The notes: generated from the letters alone by a model not told the origin. A stretch of DNA of 64,000 nucleotides from Pseudomonadota bacterium (GCA_018240595.1 JAFEFL010000064.1:124001-188000); one strand, 5' to 3'. Counted from the stretch's first letter, positions 8,234 through 17,728 are shown. Numbers and translations: made by a program.

Positions 8234-9886
8234 TCAGGCAGCGTAGGCGACCGCACGCGGAGCGGCTGCCGGCGTCGCGAACCGCTCCGTCGCCGGCGAC
8301 GGCGCCGATTGAGCATGGCCGATGTTGAAGAACTCGACCTGCTCGTCCATCGACCGCGCCTGTTCCTCGAGCGTTTTGGCCGTGGCGGCATTCTCCTCGA
8401 CCAGAGCCGAGTTCTGCTGCGTTACTTCGTCCATCTGCGTCAGCGCCTTGTTGATCTGCTCGATCCCGGAGGCCTGCTCGGCACTGGCATTGGCGATCTC
8501 GGCAACGATCGTCGCGACCTGCTTGATGGACGTGACGATTTCGGTGAGCGATGCGCCGGCCCGATTGACCAGATCGACGCCGTCTTTAACTTCGCCGCTC
8601 GAATTGGTGATCAGGTCCTTGATGTCCTTGGCCGCCTGCGAGGAACGCTGCGCCAGACTTCGCACCTCGGAGGCAACCACGGCAAAGCCGCGGCCGGCCT
8701 CGCCGGCACGCGCCGCTTCGACGGCGGCATTGAGCGCGAGAAGGTTGGTCTGACGTGCGATCTCATCGATGACACCGATGATGTCGGCGATCTTGCGCGA
8801 GGAGTCTTCGATCCGCGCCATGGCGGTGACCGCCTTGGCGACGACGTCGCCGCCGCGATTGGCGACTTCCTGCGTCAACTTGGCGGAATCGGCGGCGCGC
8901 TTCGCGCTGTCGGCGTTCGATTTCACGATCGACGAGATTTCCTCCATCGACGCCGAAGTCTGCTCGAGCGTGGCTGCCTGCTCCTCGGTGCGCTGCGAGA
9001 GGTCGGTCGTGCTGGTCGAGATCTCCGCGGATGCGCTCGTCACGTCCCGCGCCGAACGCTTGACCGAGCCGATCACCGCGTTGAGTTTGTCGATGGCGCT
9101 GTTCAGGTTGTCCTGAAGTTGTTTGTATTCCGGCGGCATCTTCTGCGTGATGCGGGCGGTAAGGTTTCCGCTCGACAGATGCGCCAGGCCCTCACCAAGG
9201 ACGGCAAGCGGGTTGACGAGCCGCCGGATGATCGACGCGATGCCGATGATAAGGAGCAGGAACAGCGCCGCATCGACGCCGGCCACCGACCAGATGGCCA
9301 TGCGGCTCAGGCCCGACGATTCCGCTTCCACCTTCTCAGTCAGCGCGTTGGCCGCGGTCACGGTCTGATCGATGACGGCGCGATGTTCGTTGTAGATGGC
9401 TGTCAGTTCGGCAAGGGCGGCCTTGGCCGCCGCCGCATCATTGTCTTTGATCGCCGGCACAAGCTTGCTGTCGAACGCCGTCCAGAACTTTTCGACGTGC
9501 GCGTGCGACGCTTCTGTCAGCTTGTTGCGGATATCGGCGTCGAGATTTGAAGCCTGCCAGTAGGCGCGGCGCGTATCGTAATCCTTGCGCAGCTCGGCCA
9601 TGCGCTTCTTGACGTCGGCGAGCGGCGTCTCGAAGTGCGCGGCGCGCATTGCTTCGAGATAAGCTTCGATGACGTAGAGCGGCGGCGGCAGGATGTCGGC
9701 AACCAGATCCTTGGTCTGGATGATCCGGTCATAGGTCGCGCCGCCGATCCGGATCTTCGTGATCGAGTACGCGCTGATCGCAACGGCGATGCCGATGCCG
9801 ATCGCCATTGTGACGCCGAACATAAGCAGCGTCGCCATCGACTTGATGCTACGCCCACGCACTCCGCCGTTCACTGCTTCCGACAT
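8234..9886 (-). CDS. Methyl-accepting chemotaxis protein
   Basis: A 550-residue classic transmembrane chemoreceptor. TM1 is at about 17-40, followed by a periplasmic four-helix-bundle-like sensor of about 145 residues. TM2 lies near 190-212 (VDAALFLLLIIGIASII), then HAMP and the signalling hairpin with the conserved tip IARQTNLLALNAAVEAARAG. ATG 9886 is chosen because GGAAGGCGG lies just upstream; a longer form from 9955 would lack this. There is no C-terminal CheR-tethering pentapeptide, and the tail is alanine/proline rich. The ligand is unknown. Confidence 0.93.
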   Translation of the reverse strand: MSEAVNGGVRGRSIKSMATLLMFGVTMAIGIGIAVAISAYSITKIRIGGATYDRIIQTKDLVADILPPPLYVIEAYLEAMRAAHFETPLADVKKRMAELRKDYDTRRAYWQASNLDADIRNKLTEASHAHVEKFWTAFDSKLVPAIKDNDAAAAKAALAELTAIYNEHRAVIDQTVTAANALTEKVEAESSGLSRMAIWSVAGVDAALFLLLIIGIASIIRRLVNPLAVLGEGLAHLSSGNLTARITQKMPPEYKQLQDNLNSAIDKLNAVIGSVKRSARDVTSASAEISTSTTDLSQRTEEQAATLEQTSASMEEISSIVKSNADSAKRAADSAKLTQEVANRGGDVVAKAVTAMARIEDSSRKIADIIGVIDEIARQTNLLALNAAVEAARAGEAGRGFAVVASEVRSLAQRSSQAAKDIKDLITNSSGEVKDGVDLVNRAGASLTEIVTSIKQVATIVAEIANASAEQASGIEQINKALTQMDEVTQQNSALVEENAATAKTLEEQARSMDEQVEFFNIGHAQSAPSPATERFATPAAAPRAVAYAA

Positions 9887-10208
9887 GACGTCCGCCTTCC
9901 ACTGGGGATGCGCCGTGGCCCGTCGCCACGCGCCTTCAATCAGCATTTCACGCAAAGTGGCGGTTATTTATTAAGGAAGCATTCAATGTTGCCGGCGCGG
10001 CAGTTAAGACCTGCAAATCTTGCACCAGGCACGCATCTCGCAGTTTTAAACGCATGCAATACCGACCCGCGCCGGGTGATGCGACCGCTGGTTACCTCCG
10101 CGCGACCGGATGGTCGCTTAACCGCGCTTTCACTACAAAACCACGCAACCGGCACCGCACGACGTTACCGCCACCGAATTGCAAGACTTGGCGGGCACAA
10201 CGGTGCTC
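9887..10208. other. Intergenic region between divergent MCP and histidine kinase
   Basis: About 320 bases without a credible ORF. It must hold the two divergent promoters. The AT-rich stretch around 9958-9990 (GGTTATTTATTAAGGAAG) is the likeliest promoter area. I see no clear operator, repeat or RNA gene. Confidence 0.5.
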
Positions 10209-12440
10209 ATGTTTGGCAACAGCCGCCCATCGCCGAAACCGAATTCGCGCAATGTCGCGGCGTTGATCCTGTTCGGCCGCTCGGCCGTGATCACACTATC
10301 GATTATTTCCGGCGCTCTCGGGTTCTTCGCCGGCATCCAGGCGTCGCGGCACGAGTACGATCCGCACGCTTACGCGCTCGGCGCGGCGGCGTTGTTTGCC
10401 GTCGCCTGCGGCGTGATCGTCTGGCTGCTGGTGCAGCGCCGGGCCGCCGCCGCGGTACGACGCACGCTCGAAATACGTATCGAGGAATTGTCCGACCGCA
10501 ATTGGGAGCTACGCGAAGCGGAAGTGCGCGCCCGCAGCCTGCTCGAAGCACAAGGCGATCTGATTGTAAGGCGCGACCCGTCGGGTCGCCTCACCTACGC
10601 CAACGATGCCTATTGCCAGCTCGCCGGGCAAAGCCGCGCCGACCTGCTCGGCCAGACCACCGTCCTGCCGATCCTCGAGCAAGGCGAGGTCGCGGTGCTG
10701 GCCGACGGCACGCGCGCCCAAGATCAGAAAATCGACGCCGAGGGCGGCGCGCGCTGGATCGCCTGGCGTGAAGTCACCGTGCGCGGTGATGATGGCAACG
10801 AGATTCAGAGCGTCGGCCGCGACGTCACTGATCGGGTCGAGGCGCGCAGCGCCGCCGAAGCGGCCAACACCGCCAAGTCGCGCTTCCTCGCTACCGTCAG
10901 CCACGAGATTCGCACGCCGCTCAATGGCGTCATCGGCATGACCGACCTGCTGCTCGACACCAAGCTGACGCCCGAGCAGCTCAACTACGTCAAGGCGGCG
11001 AAGAACTCCGGCCAGACGTTGCTAGCGCTGATCGAGGAGCTGCTCGATCTCTCCAAGATTGAAGCCGGCAAGCTCGAGCTCGATCCGCAGCCCTTCGCCC
11101 TGCTGCCGCTGGTCGAGGAAACCATCGAGCTGCTGGCGCCCCGCGCCCATGCCAAGGGCATCGACATCAGTTCCTTCGTCGACGAGCGCCTGCCGCCGGC
11201 CGTGGTCGGCGATGCCGCTCGCCTACGCCAGATTTTGCTGAACCTGGCCGGGAACGCCGTGAAGTTTACCGAGACAGGCGGCGTCACCGTCATCGTGGAG
11301 CCGGCGATCGATGCCGGAGGCGGGCCGTCGATCCGCTTCAGCGTGCGCGATACCGGCATCGGGCTGGCGCCCGAGGATCGGGAGCGCATTTTCCGCGACT
11401 TCGAACAGGCCGATGCATCGTCGACGCGCAAGTTCGGCGGCACCGGCCTCGGCCTCGCCATCTCGAAACGCATCGTCGAAGGTATGAACGGTATTCTAAG
11501 TGTCGACAGTTCGCCGGGGCACGGTGCGACGTTCGGTTTCGCCCTGGATCTGCCGCCGGCCGACGGCCTCACTGCGCGCCCGTTCACGCCGCCGGACCTG
11601 TCCGGACAGTCGGTGCTGATCATTGCGCAAACGCAGACCGAAGCGGAAATTCTGGCGCGCCGTCTCGATGCCTGGGGAGCCGCGACTCAAATCGAAATCG
11701 GCGACGCCGGCGAAGCCGGGCGCCATCTGCGAACCGAGCGCTTCGACGCGCTGCTGATCGATGCGCCGCTCGTTGTGCCGGTCATCGCGGCCGACGCGTC
11801 GTTCCCCGCGATCACGCACCGCATCGCCCTGATCAATCCCGGTGATCGTTCCGACCTGCCGGCGATGAAACAGGCCGGCTTTACCGGCTATCTGATCAAG
11901 CCGGTGCGCGCGGCGTCATTGGCGGCGCGCTTTGCCGGACACGGGGCGTTCGAACCTAGCAAACCGGCCGAAACGGTCGCAGACGCCGATTCCACCCAAG
12001 TGCCGATACCGGGCGCGGCGTGCTCCGTGCTGCTCGCCGAAGACAATCCGATCAACGTCATGCTGACGCAGGCTCTGCTGACGCGCTTCGGCCATCGCGT
12101 CACCGTCGTCGGCGACGGCGGCGGCGCCGTGCTGGCCTGGAGCAGCGCGCAGGAGGCCGGCGCGCCCTACGATCTCGTCATGATGGATGTTCAGATGCCG
12201 GGCATGGACGGCCTTGAAGCCACACGCCGCATCCGCGCCCGCGAAGCCGAACTTCGGGAGGCCGACCCCGATTGCTTCCGCCCGACCCGCATCGTCGCTC
12301 TCACCGCGAACGCCTATGCCGAGGACCGGGACGCCTGTCTCGCGGCCGGCATGGATGCCATGCTGATCAAACCTCTTGACCGCGAACGTCTGCGTGACGA
12401 ACTGACCAAAGTTGCCGGTTCGCCGTCGATTGCTGCCTGA
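10209..12440 (+). CDS. Hybrid sensor histidine kinase with one degenerate and one intact receiver
   Basis: A 743-residue inner-membrane kinase. Two membrane helices (about 20-42 and 55-75) flank a very short periplasmic loop. They are followed by a coiled coil, a PAS domain (about 105-205, DPSGRLTYANDAYCQLAG), HisKA with SHEIRTPLNG, and HATPase_c with N box NLAGNAVKF and G box GGTGLGLAI. Two receivers follow. The first (about 470-590) has lost the acidic pair (IIAQTQTEAE), though a phosphorylatable-position Asp may remain in LLIDAPL. The second is intact (LLAEDN, MMDVQMPGMDG, LTAN, IKP). ATG 10209 is preferred over TTG 10179. No response regulator is adjacent. Confidence 0.92.
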   Translation: MFGNSRPSPKPNSRNVAALILFGRSAVITLSIISGALGFFAGIQASRHEYDPHAYALGAAALFAVACGVIVWLLVQRRAAAAVRRTLEIRIEELSDRNWELREAEVRARSLLEAQGDLIVRRDPSGRLTYANDAYCQLAGQSRADLLGQTTVLPILEQGEVAVLADGTRAQDQKIDAEGGARWIAWREVTVRGDDGNEIQSVGRDVTDRVEARSAAEAANTAKSRFLATVSHEIRTPLNGVIGMTDLLLDTKLTPEQLNYVKAAKNSGQTLLALIEELLDLSKIEAGKLELDPQPFALLPLVEETIELLAPRAHAKGIDISSFVDERLPPAVVGDAARLRQILLNLAGNAVKFTETGGVTVIVEPAIDAGGGPSIRFSVRDTGIGLAPEDRERIFRDFEQADASSTRKFGGTGLGLAISKRIVEGMNGILSVDSSPGHGATFGFALDLPPADGLTARPFTPPDLSGQSVLIIAQTQTEAEILARRLDAWGAATQIEIGDAGEAGRHLRTERFDALLIDAPLVVPVIAADASFPAITHRIALINPGDRSDLPAMKQAGFTGYLIKPVRAASLAARFAGHGAFEPSKPAETVADADSTQVPIPGAACSVLLAEDNPINVMLTQALLTRFGHRVTVVGDGGGAVLAWSSAQEAGAPYDLVMMDVQMPGMDGLEATRRIRAREAELREADPDCFRPTRIVALTANAYAEDRDACLAAGMDAMLIKPLDRERLRDELTKVAGSPSIAA

Positions 12441-12593
12441 TAAGGCTTCCACAAACTGTCATAATTCCGTATCCCTGCCATGGTGTACGGATGTCCGAGG
12501 CGCCGAGAGCGTCGATTCGTCAGGTTCGCATGGCGTGAAATCCGCGTTATTTCGCGGAAATAAACCCGGAAAAAGCTCCAAAGGGCCCCTTTT

Positions 12594-13535
12594 ATGGCAC
12601 GCGACGTCAGCGTGAATCAGACGCGTAATCTGTTCGGCCGCCGCCGCGCGGTTCCGGCCGCGCCGGGCCTGATTTCGTCGCTGCAGGCCTATGGCGGCCT
12701 GCAGGCCTGGGCCGCGCGGGCGCACCGCCCGGTGCAGAGCCTCGGCCGCATCGGTTCGCTGGAAGTCCGCCTCGCCCAGACCGCCGCCGAGGTGCGCCAG
12801 GCCCAGAAGCTCCGCTATCGCGTTTTCTACCAGGAGGGCGCCGCCATCCCGAACCCGGGCCGGCTGTTCGCGCGCCGCGACGTCGACGGCTACGACGCCA
12901 TCTGCGACCACCTTCTAGTGCTCGATCACGCCGCGCGCGAAGGCGCGCCGGGCAATCGCCCCGCCGTTGTCGGCACCTATCGTCTTCTCCGTCAAGCGCT
13001 GGCGGAGGAGCACGGCGGCTTCTATACCTCCGGCGAGTTCGACATCGGCGGCCTGATCGCGCGTCATAGCCAGCTGCAATTCCTTGAGCTCGGCCGCTCC
13101 TGCGTGCTCGCGCCTTACCGCAACAAGCGCACGGTCGAGCTGCTGTGGCACGGCATCCACGCCTACATCACGCAGAACCGCTGCGACGTGATGATCGGCT
13201 GCGCCAGCCTGGACGGCACGGAGCCGAAGCGCCTCGCGCTGCCGCTGTCATTCCTGCACCACTACGCCCGTGCGCCGGAAGAATGGCGGGCCCAAGCGCT
13301 GCCCGAACGCTACGTGGAAATGAACCGCATCTCCAAGGAAGCGATCGACCCGAAGGAAGCGTTGCGCCAATTGCCGCCGCTGGTGAAGGGCTATCTTCGC
13401 CTCGGAGCCCACATCGGCGACGGCGCGGTCGTCGATCATGAATTCGGCACCACCGACGTGCTCATCGTGCTGCCGGTCGCTGCGATCAAGCAGCGCTATA
13501 TGGAGCACTTCGACTCCAGCCGCCGCGCGGCGTAA
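12594..13535 (+). CDS. olsB: L-ornithine N(alpha)-acyltransferase (OlsB-like)
   Basis: Putative first enzyme of ornithine-lipid synthesis, moving a 3-hydroxyacyl group from acyl-ACP to ornithine at the inner membrane. The 313-residue product has the GNAT-like OlsB/hemolysin core: KLRYRVFYQEGAA, a conserved DHLLVLD, GTYRLLR, and LELGRSCVLAPYRNKRTVELLW, then GCASLDGT and PPLVKGYLRLGAHIGDG. The partner OlsA is not in the window. ATG 12594 follows AAGGG. A small inverted repeat (TCCGCG/CGCGGA, 12541-12558) lies just upstream, with unknown meaning. Confidence 0.9.
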   Translation: MARDVSVNQTRNLFGRRRAVPAAPGLISSLQAYGGLQAWAARAHRPVQSLGRIGSLEVRLAQTAAEVRQAQKLRYRVFYQEGAAIPNPGRLFARRDVDGYDAICDHLLVLDHAAREGAPGNRPAVVGTYRLLRQALAEEHGGFYTSGEFDIGGLIARHSQLQFLELGRSCVLAPYRNKRTVELLWHGIHAYITQNRCDVMIGCASLDGTEPKRLALPLSFLHHYARAPEEWRAQALPERYVEMNRISKEAIDPKEALRQLPPLVKGYLRLGAHIGDGAVVDHEFGTTDVLIVLPVAAIKQRYMEHFDSSRRAA

Positions 13536-13561
13536 GCAGGCTCGCCCGGGGCGGCGGACAG

Positions 13562-14515
13562 TTACAACCGCCGCAGCGACACCTTCTCGATGGTGTGCGT
13601 CGCGCTTTTCTTCAGAATGAGGTCGGCGCGCTGCCGCGTCGGCAGAATGTTCTCGTGCAGGTTCACGAGATTGATGCGCTCCCAGATCGACATCGCGGTC
13701 GCCGCTGCTTCGGCGTCCGACAGTTCTGAATAGCGATGGAAGTACGATTTCGGATCGCGGAACGACGTGCCGCGCAAGGTGAGGAAACGATCGACGTACC
13801 AGGCCTTCAGCACGTCCTCCTCGGCGTCGATATAGACCGAGAAATCGAAGAAATCCGAGACGAACGGAATCGCCTTGCCGTCCTTCGGCAGGCGCCCGGT
13901 CTGCAGCACGTTGAGGCCCTCGACAATGAGGATGTCGGGACGATCGACCTCGACCCACTGGTTCGGCACCACGTCGTAGATCAGATGCGAATAGATCGGC
14001 GCCCGCGCCGGCCGTCGGCCCGCTTTAACGTCCGACAGGAAGTGTAGCAACGTCGCGAGATCATAGCTTTCCGGAAAGCCTTTTTTCTCCATCAGGCCTT
14101 CGCGCTCGAGCACCGCGTTCGGAAACAGGAAGCCGTCGGTGGTGACGAGATCGACCTTCGGCGAATTCGGCCAGCGCGCCAGCAGCGCCTGCAGCACGCG
14201 CGCCGTGGTCGATTTGCCGACCGCGACCGAGCCAGCGACGCCGATGATGAACGGCATCTTCTCGTCGGTGACGTTGAGGAAGCGCTCCTGCGCGCGGAAC
14301 AGTCGCTGCGTCGCCGTGACGTAGAGCGACAACAGCCGCGACAGCGGCAAGTAGATGTCTTCAACTTCCTTGATGTCCAGCCGGTCGTGCAGCGAGCGCA
14401 GCCGCGTCACCTCTTCCGAGGTCAGCGTCATCGGCGCGTCTTCGCGCAGCGCCGCCCAGTCCGCACGCGAGAAGCTGCGATAGGGCGAGAGGTTCTGTTC
14501 GATGCGCTGTTCCAT
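13562..14515 (-). CDS. coaA: Type I pantothenate kinase
   Basis: Phosphorylates pantothenate in the first step of coenzyme A synthesis. The 317-residue product matches the bacterial CoaA length. It carries P-loop GVAGSVAVGKST, DLVTTDGFL, YSHLIYDVVPNQW, and the closing NLHENILPTRQRADLILKK. ATG 14515 is preceded directly by GTG 14518; either could initiate. It lies ten bases after hisE in the minus-strand block hisB-DUF2628-hisH-hisA-hisF-hisE-coaA, an arrangement common in Rhizobiales. Feedback regulation by CoA is known for the family. Confidence 0.97.
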   Translation of the reverse strand: MEQRIEQNLSPYRSFSRADWAALREDAPMTLTSEEVTRLRSLHDRLDIKEVEDIYLPLSRLLSLYVTATQRLFRAQERFLNVTDEKMPFIIGVAGSVAVGKSTTARVLQALLARWPNSPKVDLVTTDGFLFPNAVLEREGLMEKKGFPESYDLATLLHFLSDVKAGRRPARAPIYSHLIYDVVPNQWVEVDRPDILIVEGLNVLQTGRLPKDGKAIPFVSDFFDFSVYIDAEEDVLKAWYVDRFLTLRGTSFRDPKSYFHRYSELSDAEAAATAMSIWERINLVNLHENILPTRQRADLILKKSATHTIEKVSLRRL

Positions 14516-14525
14516 CACGCGCCTC

Positions 14526-14846
14526 TTACGTTTTCCGCGACGCCTTCTCGGCGTGGCCCGATTGTCCGGTACGCCGGTCGAGCTCGGCTTCGACTTCGGC
14601 GAGGCTCACACCCTTCGCCTTGAGGAGCACCAACAGGTGATAGACAAGATCGGAGGTCTCAGACACGAGCCGGCTCTTGTCTTCGGAAACGGCGGCGATC
14701 GCAGTTTCGAACGCCTCCTCGCCCATCTTCTTGGCGCAATGCGCCGGGCCCTTTTCGATGAGACTGCGCGTATAGGACTGCTCGGCGCTGGCGCGCGCGC
14801 GCTCGTCGATGCGTTTTTCCAGGTCGGCGAGGGTGAACTGCGTCAT
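14526..14846 (-). CDS. hisE: Phosphoribosyl-ATP pyrophosphatase
   Basis: Second step of histidine biosynthesis: hydrolyses PR-ATP to PR-AMP. It is a 106-residue MazG-like all-alpha protein with LADLEKRIDERA, KKMGEEAFETAIAAV and SDLVYHLLVLL, all HisE hallmarks with the metal-binding E-E-x-x-E/D pattern. ATG 14846 gives the usual N-terminus MTQFTLADLE; GTG 14864 right after GGAGAA would add six residues. HisI is not fused and not in the window. Confidence 0.95.
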   Translation of the reverse strand: MTQFTLADLEKRIDERARASAEQSYTRSLIEKGPAHCAKKMGEEAFETAIAAVSEDKSRLVSETSDLVYHLLVLLKAKGVSLAEVEAELDRRTGQSGHAEKASRKT

Positions 14847-14864
14847 GACCGGCGTCTCTAGCAC

Positions 14865-14905
14865 TTCTCCCCTCCCCCGCGAAGCGCAGGGAGAGGTGGG
14901 GTGGG
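14865..14905. repeat. Extragenic palindrome between hisF and hisE
   Basis: Imperfect inverted repeat of CT-rich and AG-rich arms (CTCCCCTCCCCCGCG ... CAGGGAGAGG). It has the look of the short 'CCCTCTCCC' palindromes scattered between genes in many Rhizobiales. It may form a hairpin in the his mRNA. Only this partial copy and a shorter relative at 56798 are in the window. Confidence 0.5.
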
Positions 14906-14908
14906 GCC

Positions 14909-15685
14909 CTACGGATCCAGCCGCATCGGCAGGCCCGCCTTGGCCATGTATTCCTTGGCCTGGCGCACCGAATATTCGCCGAAATGGAAGATCGATGCAG
15001 CGAGCACGGCCGTGGCATGACCGTTACGAATACCGGCCACCAGATGATCGAGGTTGCCGACACCGCCCGAGGCGATCACCGGCACCGGCACCGCATCGGC
15101 CACCGCGCAGGTGAGCGCGATGTCGAAGCCGGAACGGGTGCCGTCGCGGTCCATTGAGGTGAGCAGGATTTCGCCGGCGCCGAGCGATACCACCTCGCGC
15201 GCATAGTCGATGGCATCGAGGCCGGTCGGCTTGCGGCCGCCATGGGTGAATATTTCCCAGCGCGGCGTATCGCCGTCGTTCGACACGCGCTTGGCGTCGA
15301 TGGCAACCACAATGCACTGATCGCCGAACTTCTCGGCGGCTTCCTTGACGAATGCGCGCCGGTTTACCGCCGCGGTATTGATCGACACCTTGTCGGCGCC
15401 GCACGTCAGAAGCTTGCGGATGTCCTCGACCGTCCGTACGCCGCCGCCGACGGTGAGCGGCATGAAGCAGGCTTCCGCCGTGCGCGTCACTACGTCGAAG
15501 ATGGTGTCGCGGTTCTCGTGGCTCGCGGTGATGTCTAGAAAACACAGTTCGTCGGCGCCGGCCGCGTCATAGGCCACCGCGGCTTCAACCGGATCGCCGG
15601 CGTCGCGCAGGTTGACGAAATTGACGCCCTTGACGACTCGGCCGTCCTTCACGTCGAGGCATGGAATGACGCGGACCTTGAACAT
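14909..15685 (-). CDS. hisF: Imidazole glycerol phosphate synthase, cyclase subunit
   Basis: TIM-barrel cyclase that uses ammonia from HisH to form IGP and AICAR. The 258 residues include the catalytic Asp in IPCLDVKDGRVVKGV, GGGVRTVEDI, VVAIDAKRV and the second catalytic Asp region SMDRDGT, ending ASGGVGNLDHL. The length is typical. Its ATG overlaps the hisA stop by one base, consistent with translational coupling. Confidence 0.98.
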   Translation of the reverse strand: MFKVRVIPCLDVKDGRVVKGVNFVNLRDAGDPVEAAVAYDAAGADELCFLDITASHENRDTIFDVVTRTAEACFMPLTVGGGVRTVEDIRKLLTCGADKVSINTAAVNRRAFVKEAAEKFGDQCIVVAIDAKRVSNDGDTPRWEIFTHGGRKPTGLDAIDYAREVVSLGAGEILLTSMDRDGTRSGFDIALTCAVADAVPVPVIASGGVGNLDHLVAGIRNGHATAVLAASIFHFGEYSVRQAKEYMAKAGLPMRLDP

Positions 15686-16425
15686 CAGCCTCGTGCCTCT
15701 GCCTCTTGGATCAACTGCAACGCTTCCGCGACGTCGAGCCGGCCGTCATAAATGGCGCGGCCGGCAATGGCGCCCTGCAGCTTGCGCGCCCGCGGCTCGA
15801 GCAGCGCGTGGATGTCGTCGATCGATGCCAGTCCGCCCGATGCGATCACCGGGATCGAAACGGCTTCGGCGAGCGCGATGGTGGCGTCCCAGTTGATGCC
15901 CTTGAGCAGGCCGTCGCGGGCGATGTCGGTGTAGATGATGGCGGAGACGCCGGCATCCTCGAAACGGCGCGCGATGTCGAGCGCGGTCAGCTCCGACGTT
16001 TCCGCCCAGCCTTCGACCGCGACCTTACCGTCGCGCGCATCGAGCCCGACAGCGATGCGGCCGTGATACTTTTTCGCGGCTTCCTTGACGAAAGCCGGAT
16101 CGCGCACTGCTGCGGTGCCGATGATGACGCGGTCGACACCCTTGCCGAGCCAGCCTTCAACCGTCGCCATGTCGCGTACGCCGCCGCCGAGTTGCACCGG
16201 GATGCCGATGGTTTCGAGAATGCGATCGACTGCGTCGGCGTTCACCGGCTTGCCGGCGAACGCACCGTCGAGATCGACGATGTGCAGATAGCGAAAGCCC
16301 TGCACCTCGAAGGCGCGCGCCTGCGCCGCCGGATCGCGGTGAAACACGGTGGCACGCGCCATATCGCCCTGCTCCAGCCGTACGGCGAGGCCTTCCTTGA
16401 GATCGATGGCAGGAAAGAGAATCAT
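15685..16425 (-). CDS. hisA: ProFAR isomerase
   Basis: Fourth enzyme of the histidine pathway, an Amadori rearrangement on a TIM barrel. The 246-residue product begins ILFPAIDLKEG with the catalytic Asp and contains VQLGGGVRD, VGLDARDGKVAVEGW and IYTDIARDG. ATG 16425 overlaps the hisH stop in an ATGA arrangement and gives the family N-terminus; ATG 16434 in frame would add MDA. It lies between hisH and hisF. Confidence 0.97.
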   Translation of the reverse strand: MILFPAIDLKEGLAVRLEQGDMARATVFHRDPAAQARAFEVQGFRYLHIVDLDGAFAGKPVNADAVDRILETIGIPVQLGGGVRDMATVEGWLGKGVDRVIIGTAAVRDPAFVKEAAKKYHGRIAVGLDARDGKVAVEGWAETSELTALDIARRFEDAGVSAIIYTDIARDGLLKGINWDATIALAEAVSIPVIASGGLASIDDIHALLEPRARKLQGAIAGRAIYDGRLDVAEALQLIQEAEARG

Positions 16426-17072
16426 GGCGTCCATTTCAGAAAATTCGAGATCAGCCGCAGCCCGAGCCTCTGGCTCTTCTCCGGGTGAAACTGCGTGCCG
16501 ACGATATTGTCGCGGCCGACGATGGCGGTCAGCGGCCCGCCGTAATCGGTCTGTGCGATAAGATCGTCCTTATGTGCGGTCTTGAAGTGATAGGAATGCA
16601 CGAAATAAGCGTGCAGCCCGTCCGGCCCGAGCGGAATCTCGTCGAGCAGCGGATGCATCGTCTTCAGGTCGAGCGTGTTCCAGCCCATGTGCGGAATCTT
16701 CAATTCCGGATCGGAGGGCGCGATCCGATCGACCTCGCCGGGGATCCAGCCGAGACCCGGCGTAACGTGATATTCAAGGCCGCGCTCGGCGAGCAATTGC
16801 ATGCCGACGCAGATGCCGAAGAACGGCCGACCCTTCTTGCGCACCGTCTCTTCGAGCGCATCGACCATGCCGGGCACGGCGACGAGACCGCGTTTGCAGT
16901 CGGCATAGGCGCCGACGCCGGGCAGCACGATGCGATCGGCCTTGGCGACGTCGTCCGGATTCGAGGTGACGATGACCGGCTGGTCGTGACCGCATTCGCG
17001 CGCGGCGCGCTCGAATGCCTTGGCCGCCGAGTGCAGGTTGCCCGAACCGTAATCGACAATGGCGACGCTCAT
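16422..17072 (-). CDS. hisH: Imidazole glycerol phosphate synthase, glutaminase subunit
   Basis: Class I glutamine amidotransferase that supplies ammonia to HisF. The 216-residue product shows the nucleophile elbow GICVGMQLL (Cys) and the His/Glu dyad in TQFHPEKSQ, and the N-terminus VAIVDYGSGNL. It overlaps both neighbours by four bases (DUF2628 gene upstream, hisA downstream), so translation is probably coupled. Confidence 0.98.
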   Translation of the reverse strand: MSVAIVDYGSGNLHSAAKAFERAARECGHDQPVIVTSNPDDVAKADRIVLPGVGAYADCKRGLVAVPGMVDALEETVRKKGRPFFGICVGMQLLAERGLEYHVTPGLGWIPGEVDRIAPSDPELKIPHMGWNTLDLKTMHPLLDEIPLGPDGLHAYFVHSYHFKTAHKDDLIAQTDYGGPLTAIVGRDNIVGTQFHPEKSQRLGLRLISNFLKWTP

Positions 17073-17578
17073 CGTGAAGCTCCCGGCTCGGGGAACAGGC
17101 CAATGACGTCAGAGCCGGACGGCGGGCCGCGGCGCAGCGGCGCCGCATAGAGCGGCGCTGCGTCCGCCGCCGGCGGCGTTGCCGGCGCGAGGGGGCGCTG
17201 CGTCCAGACGCCGAAGAAGCGCCGCTCGGCAAGTTCGGCATCCTCGGCGACGACGAAACCGAGCGTCTTCCACTTGCGGCGGGCCAGGGTCCAGCGCTGG
17301 ATGCTGGCCGCTTCAAATCCGATGACCAGCGCCAGCATCAATTCGACGACGATCCGCCACGACGCCGGCACATGCGCGCGCGACATCGCGAAGTCGAGCG
17401 CCACCGAGGCGACGACGTAGATGATCAGCGCCAGCCACAGCCGCTTGAGCAGGAACCACAGTGGCGGCAGCAGGAACGCCCAGAAATGGAATCCGTCGCG
17501 CACGAAGATAAAGCGTTCCGGGCTGGCAACGCTCTCGTTCTTCCGCGGCGGCGGTTCATGCACGGTGTAAGTGGGCAT
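17069..17578 (-). CDS. DUF2628 membrane protein
   Basis: A 169-residue protein with a cytoplasmic N-terminus (TVHEPPPRKNESVASPERFIFVRDGF), two or three hydrophobic segments (FWAFLLPPLWFLLKRLWLALI; ALVIGFEAASIQRW) and a soluble proline-rich tail. The pattern VRDGFHFWAFLLPPLWF is the DUF2628 signature. Such genes often sit between hisB and hisH in Rhizobiales. The function is not known. Its stop overlaps the hisH start by four bases. Confidence 0.88.
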   Translation of the reverse strand: MPTYTVHEPPPRKNESVASPERFIFVRDGFHFWAFLLPPLWFLLKRLWLALIIYVVASVALDFAMSRAHVPASWRIVVELMLALVIGFEAASIQRWTLARRKWKTLGFVVAEDAELAERRFFGVWTQRPLAPATPPAADAAPLYAAPLRRGPPSGSDVIGLFPEPGASR

Positions 17579-17609
17579 CGGCTATTCACACACTCGCAAA
17601 TCTGGACTT

Positions 17610-17694
17610 GTCATGGCCGGGCTTGACCCGGCCATCCCGCTTATATGGGCACTGCGCTCCTGATCGGGATCGCCGGGTCGAGCCCGGCGATGAC
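17610..17694. repeat. Pair of inverted extragenic palindromes
   Basis: Two related 30-base palindromes, 17610-17639 (GTCATGGCCGGG/CCCGGCCATCC arms) and 17665-17694 (GGGATCGCCGGG/CCCGGCGATGAC arms), lie in opposite orientation between the DUF2628 gene and hisB. This 'catggccgggc' element is a known kind of intergenic repeat in Bradyrhizobium-like genomes. No ORF is present in the 150-base gap. Confidence 0.65.
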
Positions 17695-17728
17695 GACGGA
17701 GCAAAACGCGCCTCGCGGCGGGCGCCCG

